64,000 nt of DNA from Hippopus hippopus (Eukaryota; Mollusca; Bivalvia; Cardiida; Cardiidae). Positions 1-10,400 of this stretch are shown here, piece after piece (the first letter of the stretch is position 1; every line of letters starts with the position of its first letter). The stretch spans positions 46,438,845-46,502,844 of the forward strand of contig OX328105.1 of assembly GCA_946811185.2 (NCBI GenBank). The letters are read 5' to 3'. The notes beneath the pieces are model-generated. The model saw only the letters and a list, made by a program, of their open reading frames with translations, ran no database searches and was not told the DNA's origin. A program made the translations under genes and the position numbers.

Positions 1-984
1 AGGTCGTTAGCATGGTGCATTGAAATTATACATGTATTTTCAGTTTACGACCACATCGACACATGCTGACAACTGTTCTCGTCTTGAGAATATTGTTGCA
101 AAAAGAGAAATTGCTCATGACGAGCCATGTTTCTTTTTGCCACATGTTTCAAAATGTTTTCGTGCATTAAAATTTACATACAAAGTACGTGTTTTCACAA
201 ATTATAAACTCTGTTTACTTACGTAAAGTTATCGTGGGCAAGTTATAATGTTTATTCTTGACACCTAAGGATAGGCTGCTAAAATTGACCTGGCAAGGCG
301 GAGCTATGTTACAGTCCACTGCATTTTATATTGAGGTAAAATAGGTAAGCAAAAGTTGAACAACATGGATAAGTAGCACCTTTCCTCAATGATTTCAGAC
401 GGTAAAAGATATGCACTTCATGCGTCCATAAAGCAAAAGATCAATAAAGTACTCCTATGATGCATGTGTTTACTTAGATTTACAAGAACAATTCCGAACT
501 GTCTTGAGGCCACTAAAATGAAAAATAAACTGTTCGGCTTATGTCAAAGGTTAGCCACGCCCTGCCAGGTTAACTCTTACAGCCCATACTCTACACTAAT
601 TGTTCTGCGTTCTTATATTGAACCTTTTTTTTTGTATATGCTAGTGACGTATTATCGCCGGTGAAGTATACAATAACTGCTTGATTCTATAACTGTTGGT
701 ATAATGAATAAAACATTTACGTATCTCATTGTATATAGCTGTGTCCATGTATCCATAACTAATATTTTACCGGGCGAAACGAAAGAAATGCACTAAAATT
801 TGATCTGCTTCCGCTTCAAGATTATACTTTTTTTCATGGTATCAATTCAAAGGCTCACCATCTGAATGGCTAAGACGAAGCCTATATGGCCTTTACCCAA
901 CAATCCGGTGTTTAAACGACTCTCAGTAAGAAAAAAATAACACCGTTTTCAACATTACTTCAGTTATATTGCGGAGGCCAGTTT
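1..984. other. AT-rich DNA without recognisable feature
   Basis: No conserved reading frame, splice-bounded exon or intact repeat was recognised. The short ORFs here have no protein-like composition. Vague similarity to MITE internal sequence occurs at about 80-170. Confidence 0.5.
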
Positions 985-1085
985 ACCTATCCATGCTTTC
1001 CTGGAGTTTCTTTTACCGGTACTACGCACAATTTTCTTTCCAAGCCTCTGGCTGCTTTCACACATAACCATCGTCGAAAATGGCC
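985..1085 (-). repeat. SINE 3'-body relic
   Basis: Contains the CCTATCCATGCTTTCCTGGA ... TTTCTTTTACC ... CACAATTTTCTTTCCAAG body motif found in the intact SINEs at 49381 and 51509, in reverse orientation. Head and tail are missing or decayed. Confidence 0.6.
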
Positions 1086-1371
1086 ATGTGACCTGTATAT
1101 ATTGAATACGATATCTATCCATAATAATAATAAAATCTTCCTGTAAGTAGTTAGTTCATGAAATTTGGGCCAATTGGTTCCGTAGTTACAAGAAAGTACT
1201 TTTAATCGTGTATAGACAAACGAGCTAAAGAACAATACTGTACATTGGACTATCAGAAAAGCTCACCTCAGTACGTTTATTGTGATCAAGAGGGCTAAAG
1301 CTTTAGGGTTGCAAGGTTATGGATGTCTGCGAACTCAAGTTTAAACTGTAATTTAATTTGCCAGTATGACT

Positions 1372-1621
1372 GGCTCGCAACACGTGAAAAGAGGCATTCG
1401 GACATTTGCGTAAAGTGTCGTCTCCGATCAGCCTGCGCGGACCCGAAACGGCATTTTACGACTACATTAGATTTTGTGCTGCAGTAGACTTGTGCAAAAC
1501 AGAAAATTTACATAAAAACGGAAAGTGTCGTTTCGGATTCGCCTGCGCGGACTGCGCAGGCTGATCCGAGACAACACTTTACGCAATTGTCCGAATGTCC
1601 CTTTTTGCGTGTTGCAGGCCA
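1372..1621. mobile_element. MITE family A, copy 1
   Basis: Ends are imperfect inverted repeats: left GGCTCGCAACACGTGAAAAG, right complement GGCCTGCAACACGCAAAAAG, each followed by a CATTCGGACA block. The inside carries two GCCTGCGCGGAC motifs and a GACTGCGCAGGC hairpin. It shares structure with 2826-3055. No coding capacity. Confidence 0.7.
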
Positions 1622-1694
1622 TATTATGCTTTCCAATTTGGTGGCTTGGAAAAAGTATTGTGCAAAGTGGTAACTTTTGCTCTGGCAAGACAGC

Positions 1695-1930
1695 TTACTG
1701 CATTTCCGTGATGCATTATACCAAGCACGTCATCACATAATAATTATGGATCCATGACATCAATTTTGTCCAACCACCGACTATATCATGAAATAGAATG
1801 GTGCTTGGATATGCAGAAAATTTATGAATAGCAAAAGGTTTCGACCATTGTCAGCCTGCCTAGACTGCGAAGGCTGACATGAATCGATATATTTTAATGC
1901 AGATGGGTTAAAACCCCTTTTCACAGAGCA
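1695..1930. mobile_element. MITE family B, copy 1
   Basis: Shares the order GATGCATTATACCAAGC, ATGGATCCATGACATC, TGAAATAGAATGGT, GCAGAAAATTTA, TCAGCCTGCCTAGACTG and AACCCCTTTTCACAGAGCA with copies at 8040, 9645 and (reversed) 3311. Short hairpins are formed by the AGCCTGCC...AGGCTGA block. Non-coding. Confidence 0.65.
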
Positions 1931-2082
1931 CCTAACAACAAAGATGCTTCTGATTTTCAAACACTTTAATTATCTACACACAAAAAAAAAATCACAAAAA
2001 AAAAAACCATTATCAGATTTTATAAAAGTATTTCAAGCACAAATTCAGTAACAAGGCAAAATAGATCTGTGGATAAATTTTA

Positions 2083-2292
2083 ACCCTTAGGTTGCTAAGT
2101 GCGACTCAAGAACCTTTTCCCGACATTGTAGATCAAGATAACACTGCACAGAACATGCAGGCTGATCTTGGATCTACACTGCTCGATAAAGAGATATCTT
2201 TCCCTAAAAACTGCCCTTGAAACAGCAAAATTTAGCTTTTTACTATCTGCTTGAAAGTTACATTCCACATATTTAGCAGAATAAGGGTTGAG
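2083..2292. mobile_element. MITE family C, copy 1 (hairpin element)
   Basis: Starts CCCTTAGGTTGCTAAG and ends AGCAGAATAAGGGTT, with a near-palindrome of TGTAGATCAAGAT...ATCTTGGATCTACA. The fullest second copy is 27857-28069. Isolated hairpin cores of the family occur at 5845-5925, 6685-6737 and about 36265-36340. Confidence 0.65.
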
Positions 2293-2304
2293 ACACTTGC
2301 ACAT

Positions 2305-2524
2305 CCCTTTACCAAACAATCCCTGGTTTTCACAACCCAGAGTAAGAATCCTTCTGAAAACATTGTGGGAAAAGGAGAAAATGCTGGTAACCAGCATTTT
2401 CTCCTTTTACCACAATGTTTTCTACTCTTCTAAAGTCAAGTTTCAATTTTTGAGTCACGTTTTTTTTGTCGTCTGCAAATGCTTTCTATTTGGACAAGTC
2501 TCAAATTTTGTCATTTGGTAGAGA
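2305..2524. mobile_element. TTAA-type MITE (M1 family)
   Basis: Starts CCCTTTACCAAACAATCC and ends ATTTGGTAGAG, with the central GAAAAGGAGAAAATGCTGG palindrome. The right body GTCGTCTGCAAATGC...TTGGACAAGTC is shared with the other copies. Terminal TTAA is decayed. Confidence 0.75.
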
Positions 2525-2598
2525 TATCGAAAAATTTTCCAAAATGACTGGTACATGTTATACTTAACTATCACAACTTATACGGAGTTTGATCGTCT

Positions 2599-2822
2599 TT
2601 AACTCTTTATCAAACCACGAAATTTCACACTAGTCTAACTTGAGAGCATCCACAGACGACAAATTACCTAAGTCTCAAATGATGACATCTGTCAATTAAA
2701 TGGTAGAAAACAGTGTGGGAAAAGGAGAAAATGTTGTTTATCAGCATTTTCTCTTTTTCCCACAATGTTTTCAAAAGCCTTTTTCCTCAGGCTCTTTGTA
2801 ACACTAGACTGTTTGGATACAG
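2599..2822. mobile_element. TTAA-type MITE (M1 family)
   Basis: Begins TTTAACTCTTTATCAAACCA and includes the full palindrome, GTGGGAAAAGGAGAAAATG and its complement. The right end is decayed at GTTTGGATAC. Confidence 0.75.
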
Positions 2823-2825
2823 TAT

Positions 2826-3055
2826 AACTCCACGCGAAAAGGGGCATTCAGACATTTGCGCAAAGTCCGCACAGGCTAATCCGAAACGACACTCTGTTTT
2901 TATCTTATTTTCTGTTTTGCACAAGTCTACTGTAGCACAAAATCTAATGTAGTCGTAAAGTGCCCTGTCGGCTTAGCCTGCGTGGATTGTGCAGGCTGAT
3001 CCAAGACAACAATTTACGCAAATGTCCGAATGCCCCTTTTCGTGTGTTGCAAGCC
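2826..3055. mobile_element. MITE family A, copy 2
   Basis: Starts CTCCACGCGAAAAGGGGCAT and ends TGCCCCTTTTCGTGTGTTGC, so the ends are inverted repeats. The inside shows a CGCACAGGCTAATCCGAAAC block and a GATTGTGCAGGCTGATCCAA hairpin like copy 1. Confidence 0.7.
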
Positions 3056-3185
3056 ATATATACATATCAGTACTAGGTCTACATTAAAGTAGAAAACCAA
3101 GCAAAAACCTTTACCTTTCGAAGACTTGAATACAAGAAGGCACAATAGAGACTAATATCAGGTCATACACACTTAAAAACAAAAT

Positions 3186-3650
3186 GGGGCGTATTCACCA
3201 ACCATTCTAATTTGTATTCTGAGTCTAATTATCGTAATTAGTCTAATTCAAGATTTAGAAAAAAGCCATTTCTGATTGGCTTGTTCATTTGGTTTGGTCA
3301 ATCCAAATCAGCCATGCTCTGTGAAAAGGGAGCTTCATGCATCTGCGAGAAGTATCGACCCAGGTCTGCCTGGGCCGAAACTTTTCGCTATTGGTCAATT
3401 TAATGTATGTCCAAGGGCCAGTCTACCTCAGGATTGAGTAGGTTGTTCAAAAGGTGGCTATTATGGATCCATAATTATGTGATGAATTTGGCCAGTATCA
3501 TTTATCATAGTGATGCACTAAGCCCCCTTTTGCCAGAGCATGGCTCAAATTGTTCAGTCAATCAGAAGTTGTGTTACTTGTTTCTTTTTATAGAAATGTT
3601 TAAAATTAGACCAAGACTGGCATTCAGAATGGCTGGTGAATGCGAGCCCA
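3186..3650. mobile_element. TIR element carrying a nested family-B MITE
   Basis: Left end GGGGCGTATTCACCAACCAT; complement of the right end GGGCTCGCATTCACCAGCCA. The inverted match continues through TTCTRA...TCTAATT. Inside, 3311-3550 is a family-B MITE in reverse orientation. The outer element may be a PIF/Harbinger- or Mariner-type derivative, but no clear target duplication was seen. Confidence 0.6.
3311..3550. mobile_element. MITE family B, copy 2 (reversed, nested)
   Basis: Reads GCCATGCTCTGTGAAAAGGG at one end and CCCCTTTTGCCAGAGCATGG at the other, a clear terminal inverted repeat. The ATGGATCCATAATTATGTGA block marks the family. Confidence 0.7.
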
Positions 3651-3659
3651 GATTTCAAT

Positions 3660-4300
3660 AGCCTGTTAAATTAAAGAAGGTCTATTAGATAAACACAAGT
3701 CAAATGAGTACATTCATAATGCCAATGAGAAAACTTAACAATTAACAATATCCTGTGTAGGCATACAGATACCCATACAGATACCCATGCAGTAGAAAGG
3801 TTTTTAAGCGGGTTGACCAACTTCAGTAGGTATACATTAAGACACTTTTTTTTTCTCATAGTGTACCTTGCAACAACAAATTCCCCATACTAAAAAAAAA
3901 AGAGACAAAAAACTACGTAGGAATTACTTCTTTGTAGAAAAAAATATGGGGGATGCGAAAGAATTTTAATTTCAAGTAATTGTTAAGCCTTCAATTTTAA
4001 AGCCAAAACCAGAGCACAGGGTGTGGGTGCCAACACTCAGCCACAGCTGCTTCATGTTAAGTGAATTTCTAGGTCAAAAAATGGGCATAACTGGGTCCCC
4101 CTTTTGATAGTAAACAACTTGTCCAAGTTTAAAATAAATATCTTCAGTAATAAAAGAGATACTGTCAAAGTTTTTGCACGGCAACGCAGAAGTTAACAGG
4201 GCTATAGCATTAACTTGACATTATCTTCGAAAACAGCCAAGCTGAAAATGAATCAATTCATGATCAAATGATGATTAACTGTACAGAAAAAAATAGTTAT
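3660..4300. other. 3' flank of MLX, no recognised feature
   Basis: AT-rich sequence with short homopolymers. A short direct duplication ACCCATACAGATACCCATGC occurs at about 3770. No second gene recognised. Confidence 0.4.
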
Positions 4301-4309
4301 AAAGATATA

Positions 4310-4315
4310 TTTATT
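4310..4315 (-). promoter_or_regulatory. Candidate MLX polyadenylation signal
   Basis: AATAAA on the minus strand about 40 nt downstream of the MLX stop. It would give a short 3' UTR. In AT-rich DNA this hexamer is common, so the call rests on position alone. Confidence 0.4.
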
Positions 4316-4355
4316 TCAGTTAAAACAAAGAGATACATTTCCACATGTATATCTC

Positions 4356-4418
4356 TCACTGATGAATCAACTGCTGGTTCATCTGACGGAGAATTCCAAG
4401 AACAACTTCCCTGAGAGT
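4356..4418 (-). CDS. MLX: MLX terminal coding exon
   Basis: 63 nt, acceptor ATCTTTTCAG, encoding TLREVVLGILRQMNQQLIHQ and TGA. It matches the TLREIVIGVLHQLKNQLY terminus of vertebrate MLX. A larger ORF in another frame over the same bases is a shadow. Confidence 0.93.
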   Translation of the reverse strand, partial: TLREVVLGILRQMNQQLIHQ

Positions 4419-7400
4419 CTGAAAAGATGACAAAGAAAAAATAATAACCCTGTCTACCGACTTTTGTACATTTACGCTTTTTATCCACCAGTATTTGATA
4501 GCTTTAAAAAACACTGGAGGTACAGCAAGCACAGGTTCAAAGCAACTGCTCCTTTCCCTTTAACACTTCCCATTCTGTTGAAAAGCAATATTGCAATTCA
4601 AGCTGGTACTTGCAGTTTTATCACAAAAAACCTCTCCCAGCAGTGTATTAAACCCATGACTTATTCTTGATAATTCACTTGGGTAAAATCATTTTTTGAG
4701 TCCAAGTTCTGGTTAATTTGAAGTTATGAGCACCTGAAGCCAGCAAAAGCAACCACAAAGGTTTGTGTTATTATTTTAGTCAACCTGGTTGATAAAAATA
4801 ATAACACTCATGTTAAGATCCTCTAAGTCTTTTATGCTTTTCAGTAGTATATAAATACAAATCAAACAGTGAATTATATCTGTATAATTCACCGGTGAAT
4901 GTTATAATTCACTGGGGAATGTTATAATTCACCAGTGAATGCTAAAGTGTTTATTTTTCAAATACCACAGATTTATATAGAACACAAATGAATTCATAAC
5001 AGGTGAAGGTCATGTTTTATAACGTTGTCAACATCACTTTTACCATCATGATTGCAGCCAGTCCATATCTGACTCGACTGAATAGATCTATTTTACATGA
5101 AAAACACACAAATTTTACACAATGAGCACAGGTTGTGTGGTAAAGTGAAGGGCATAGAAAAAATAGGATAACTGTTTTTTTCAGTGTCTGATCAAAATTT
5201 CATTCATCTCGTGAAAAGAAAAGGCCATATTTCACTCACAGCTTTGCCACTTGTGAAAACATAGCCCTCGCTTTTCACTTGGCGAAAGAAATTTCAATCA
5301 TACACCGAAACAATTATCCTTTTTTTATCTACAATCCTTGCAGTGAGTAAGAAACATTTTTCATAGATAAATTAAAAAAATGTTTTCAGTAGCCTTCCAC
5401 AGGGTTTTAAAACAAACAACTGTGTAGTGAAGTGTTGACTTTTTTGCCAAACAACAAAATTTTCCGCTCGACCGAGTCGAAATCAAGACAAATCAAATGT
5501 TACTCAAAACATGAAATATGTTTTTCAAAGGGTGGAAAACAATGTGGGAAAAGGAGAAAATGCTGATTATCAGCATTTTCTCTTTTTCCCACATTGCTTT
5601 CAAAAGCCTTCTCTGTCACAGTTGTTAAAACTCCAGATCGTGTGCTGAAAGTTTATGCCATGGAAGATTTGTAACAATCACCTGTGGTTTACAACATTCC
5701 TCCAGCCAGCTGAAGACACATGCAGACAGTTCTGCAAAGTTGGCCACAGATATGGTTGCATTAAAGCTCTGGAACAATGAGTCCATGATCTGTTTAAACT
5801 GTGGGGAAAAAATGATACATTTCACAACTGTAATTCTCTTTGTGGGCAGTGTAGATAAAGACCAAGACTGCACAAGGCGTGCAGTCTGGTCTTTATCTAC
5901 ACTGTCTGCTTTGCTTAGGCATTCTGCACAAGTACAACCTTGTTTTACAATTATTTAGGTCTTACTTTTAGACAGAGAATGTAGGTTTGGTTTATTTGGC
6001 CCTCTGAAGGTTAACAGAATATTGAATTAACGTTGGCAACAGTTTAAATGTTCAATGTTCTATCAGTGACTGGCACTTTGAACAATCATACCTCAACAGA
6101 TTGACAGATTGTCAGAATTATGATAATCACCATACATTTAACTGGTATGAATGAGATTTTTGTGTGTTTTATGACCAGAATTGTTTACATTTGGCTACTG
6201 TTTGGCTCTTAAAGGTAGGCATGTAAAAATTGTCTTACACATCTACAGTTTGTGTTACGATAGTTGTATGGAGTTTCAATACATGTTTTGCCTAGTCTGA
6301 TATTAATTAACATTGTCTACAACAACAAAACAATTGTGCTTAGCATTTTACGGCTTAAACTAGTTTGGGCATCAATCAAATATATTTGAACAGATTCTGT
6401 TTCACATTCACACCACTAAATACATGTAATTTTTACTCTATGTTTCACACCAATATTAGAGACCACTGATGAAAGGCATCTTCATATAGACAATAACATT
6501 TATGATATTAGTATCAAACACGTTCAATAACAAATATAGTAAATACAGATATATCTTCTTATGACTTGTTTCCCTACTTGCTACATTATTTTTAAAAGGA
6601 AAATTAGTAAAATATATACATTATTACAATGTCACTGCTATTTTGCTATTTCTGCCAGGATTATTTAGCAAGATATTAAGCAACATAGATCCAAGATCAG
6701 ACTGCATATTCTGTATAGTCTGATCTTGATCTACACAATTACAAAAGAACCAAACAGTGTTTTCAGTGCTAAAGCATTGTTGTTAAGTAAACCTACCACT
6801 TGAAATTTTGCTGCATCAGACACTTGATTCTGTCCATGGACAGGCTGGTTCTGATGGGTCTTCACAATATGCTCATAGTTGCTATAACAGAAAGTATTTA
6901 ACCCTTTACCAAATGGAAAAATTAAAGATTTGCCCAATAACAAAGAATTTGCAAACGAAAAAATAAATGTGGCCCAAATGAAATTTCTCTATGAAAGGAC
7001 AGAAAATGCTGTGGGAAAAGGAGAAAATGCTGGTTACCAGCATTTTTTTTTCTTTTCCCTAAAGGTTTCCCAAAGCCTTCTCCATTAGGATCATTAAAAC
7101 TTGGGACTGTGTGGTAAAGGGTTAAAACATGTTTATGTTTTTTTTTTCAATTGAAATTATGGTTGTAGAAAGACTTTGAGTGTTCAACAGTTCCAAAGTA
7201 ATCAAAAGTTTCCAAACAAAACCCCCCTCTCCTTGATAATCTATCTAAAAAGAAAACCATTTTAATGTGAAGGCATTGGAGGGGTCCTATGTGGCTCTAC
7301 AGTAAATGGACTTGTAATCAGAAAATCTCAGTTCAAACCCTGCAGGCTGTGTTGTTAATTTGTGAATGTCCCCTAACAAGGCACTACAAAGACCTGTGTA

Positions 7401-10400
7401 GCAATGGTAAAATCAAAGGAAAAGGTAAGTGACTTTTTTGCAGTGATATGACTGAAATACTGTTAAAATGGCATGACCGTTTAAAGAAAAGGGAACAGAA
7501 AGTGAAATTTGCATTAGATGAAAAGATTAATGATCAAGTACAGAGCCTCTCTTTTCAAGTTCAGCAAAAAACAAATGAACAGGGCAAAATTCAACAGAAA
7601 TAGATGAATTCAGCTGCTTTCATCATGCTACATGCAAGAAACCCCTTTTATCTTAATCAGTTCATTTGGTTATGCCTGTAAAGCAAACTTTTTTAATACA
7701 TATGTTTGAAGTTTGAACAGATTATTATAAGTGTACAGTCCAACCAATAATTGGGGAAAATGAGACATTTGAAATTTTTTGATGTCCTGGTATGAAACAA
7801 CAGAAAACAGTCATAATAGAACCTCCTAATACAAAGAGGAGTAAAAAAGACAAAGTGTGTTCCAACATACGCTTTCATAATCTTCAATGCCATCACTTCC
7901 TTTCTAAGAGAGTCCAGCTCATCTTCTTGTTTCTTTTTCTGCTGAACCAGAAACTGGATGTAATCAATTGCTGAAAAATTTGATAATTAACTTTTTACCT
8001 CCTGTACCAATTGCAGCAGACATCTGTATATTTTTTAGCAGCACTCTGACAAAAGGAGGTTTATTGCATCTCCATGATGTATTATACTAAGCAAGCTATC
8101 ATATAGTTAAATCCATAAAATCCAAGTTTGTCTAACTTCCAGCTGAATCATGGTCCTTAGACATGCAGAAAATTTACAAATCGCAAAAGGTTTTGACACA
8201 GCTCAGCCTGTGTAGACTGTGCAGGCTGACTTGGTTGATACTTTTTGCATATGCATGAAACCCCCTTTTCACAAAGAATGACTCATTCACATGATCTGGA
8301 TCATCAAAGTGAATTATCCAAGCTTATGAAAACCTTGTGTCACAAGAAGAAGAATGTTTTCCTATAGCTACAATCATGGTTTTAAGAATTCGTCTGATTC
8401 AAAAAACAAGTGGGCAATGATGGCCCTGGAGTTGCTCACATGAGCCTTTTAACCAGACATGATCCATTTTAAATCTCTTTTGAGATATTATGACAGACAT
8501 TCTAATATGCTGGAAATTTGGCCTCTAGCTTGTACACAAGCCTTTTCTAGACTCATCCAAGATGTCAACAAGACAAATATTTTGACCAAGTTTCATGAGT
8601 ATTGAACTTAAATTGTGGCCTCTAGATTGTACACAAAGTTTTTCTAAGATCTGACCTAGGACCTAATTCTTCACCCAACCTGACCAATTTTTGAACGAGT
8701 TCATTTAAGATGTCATCAAGACAAATATTCTGACCAAGTTTCATGAGTACTGGACTGAAAAAGTGGCCTCTACAGCGTACAAGAGGTAAGAAAGAAAAAT
8801 TTTATCCAATTAACCTTAAACATACTATCCAGAGTTTCAATAACCCTGAGAAAGCTTTTGTAAACCTTGTGGGAAATGGAGAAAATACTGGTAACAATGT
8901 TTTTTCCGTTCCCAAGACAAATTTCAATGCCTGAGCCACAAGTATTTTGTTGTCTGCAAATACTTTCAATTTGGACAAGTAGAACATTTTGTTGCTTGGT
9001 AAAGAGTTGAGTAATTAAGACTTGATGTTTTTGATTCTGCAAATAAGACTGATCTGTATCAATTTTTTTTAAATAATATACTAGAGCACAAAATTTTAGA
9101 CTTATCTAAATTGTAAGCATTTGCAGACAACACATTACATGTGTCATAGTGTACAAAACATTATGGAAAGAGGACAAACTCCTGGCTAACAGCATTTTAT
9201 GAATTTAGGTTATACATCTTTGTTGTAAATTGATTGGGAAAGAAGTTCTTACAACTTATCTCACCTGATTCTGCTTCTAGAAACTAGATCTACACCAGTA
9301 CTCGCTCCGAAAGTGTGGGCAAATGCAAAGCCTCATACTTGATTTTTTCTAAATCTTCAAGTAATGCTTTCAATAGTCCTCTTCTTTAGGGTCATTTAAA
9401 CATTTGACTGTTTGATATAAGGTAAAGCACCACTACTTACATCTTTGTAACACAGTAGCTTTACTCAGCTTGGCTGATCCAATAGTATCTGTTTGTTGGC
9501 ATGTCGGTACAATGGTTTGAAGTTCATCATAACCTTTCTGTATAAAACAAATAAGTAATCATGAAACTATACAGCTGCAGATATCAGACAGTATCTTTCT
9601 TTCAATATTTACAACCTACATTGTGTGCATTCATTCCACAATAAGCCATACTCTGGGAGAAGAGGGTTTAATGCATCTCCGTGATGCACTATACCAAGCA
9701 AGTCATCACATTACTATGGATCCATAAAATCCATCTTGTCTCATAACTGGCTGAATCATGAGGTAGAATGGTCCTCTGACATATGGAAAGTTTACCAAAT
9801 GTAAAAAGTTAAGTACCATGCAGGCTGACCTGGATCAATACTGTCTACAGATACATGAAACCCCCTCTTCACAGAGCATGGCTCAATTTTTTTTTAAAAA
9901 TAAGTCAATTGAACATGTATTCTAACATGACATGTGGATTCAGCACTATAAACACAGTGCAACGAAAGCGTGGTAAAATCTACGTTATTCTATATACGGT
10001 GATGTCATTTTGTATAGAGTGACGTCATTCTGTATAAAATAAGTAAGTAAGTTATTCAATGGAATATAATCTGCATCTGCGTTTTTACTCTAAGTATGAA
10101 CTTGTTTTCCTTTAATGAAGAGTTGGTCATGTTAGAATCGAAATAATCTTATTTCTATCGTGGTTTTTCGTTCAATAAACCACATTTTGAGTTATGAGGT
10201 GCAATGAATAAACCACTTGGGCTATCGCCCTCGTAGATTATTTATTGTGCCTCATAACTCACAAATGTGGTTTATTGAGAGGTAAACCATGACAGAAAGA
10301 AGATTATTTCTTAAATATACATTGTTTCCATTAGAAAGTAATGATTGTGGACTTAGAATTATCACATCTATCAAAATGATGAAAATGTCTGACACTAATC

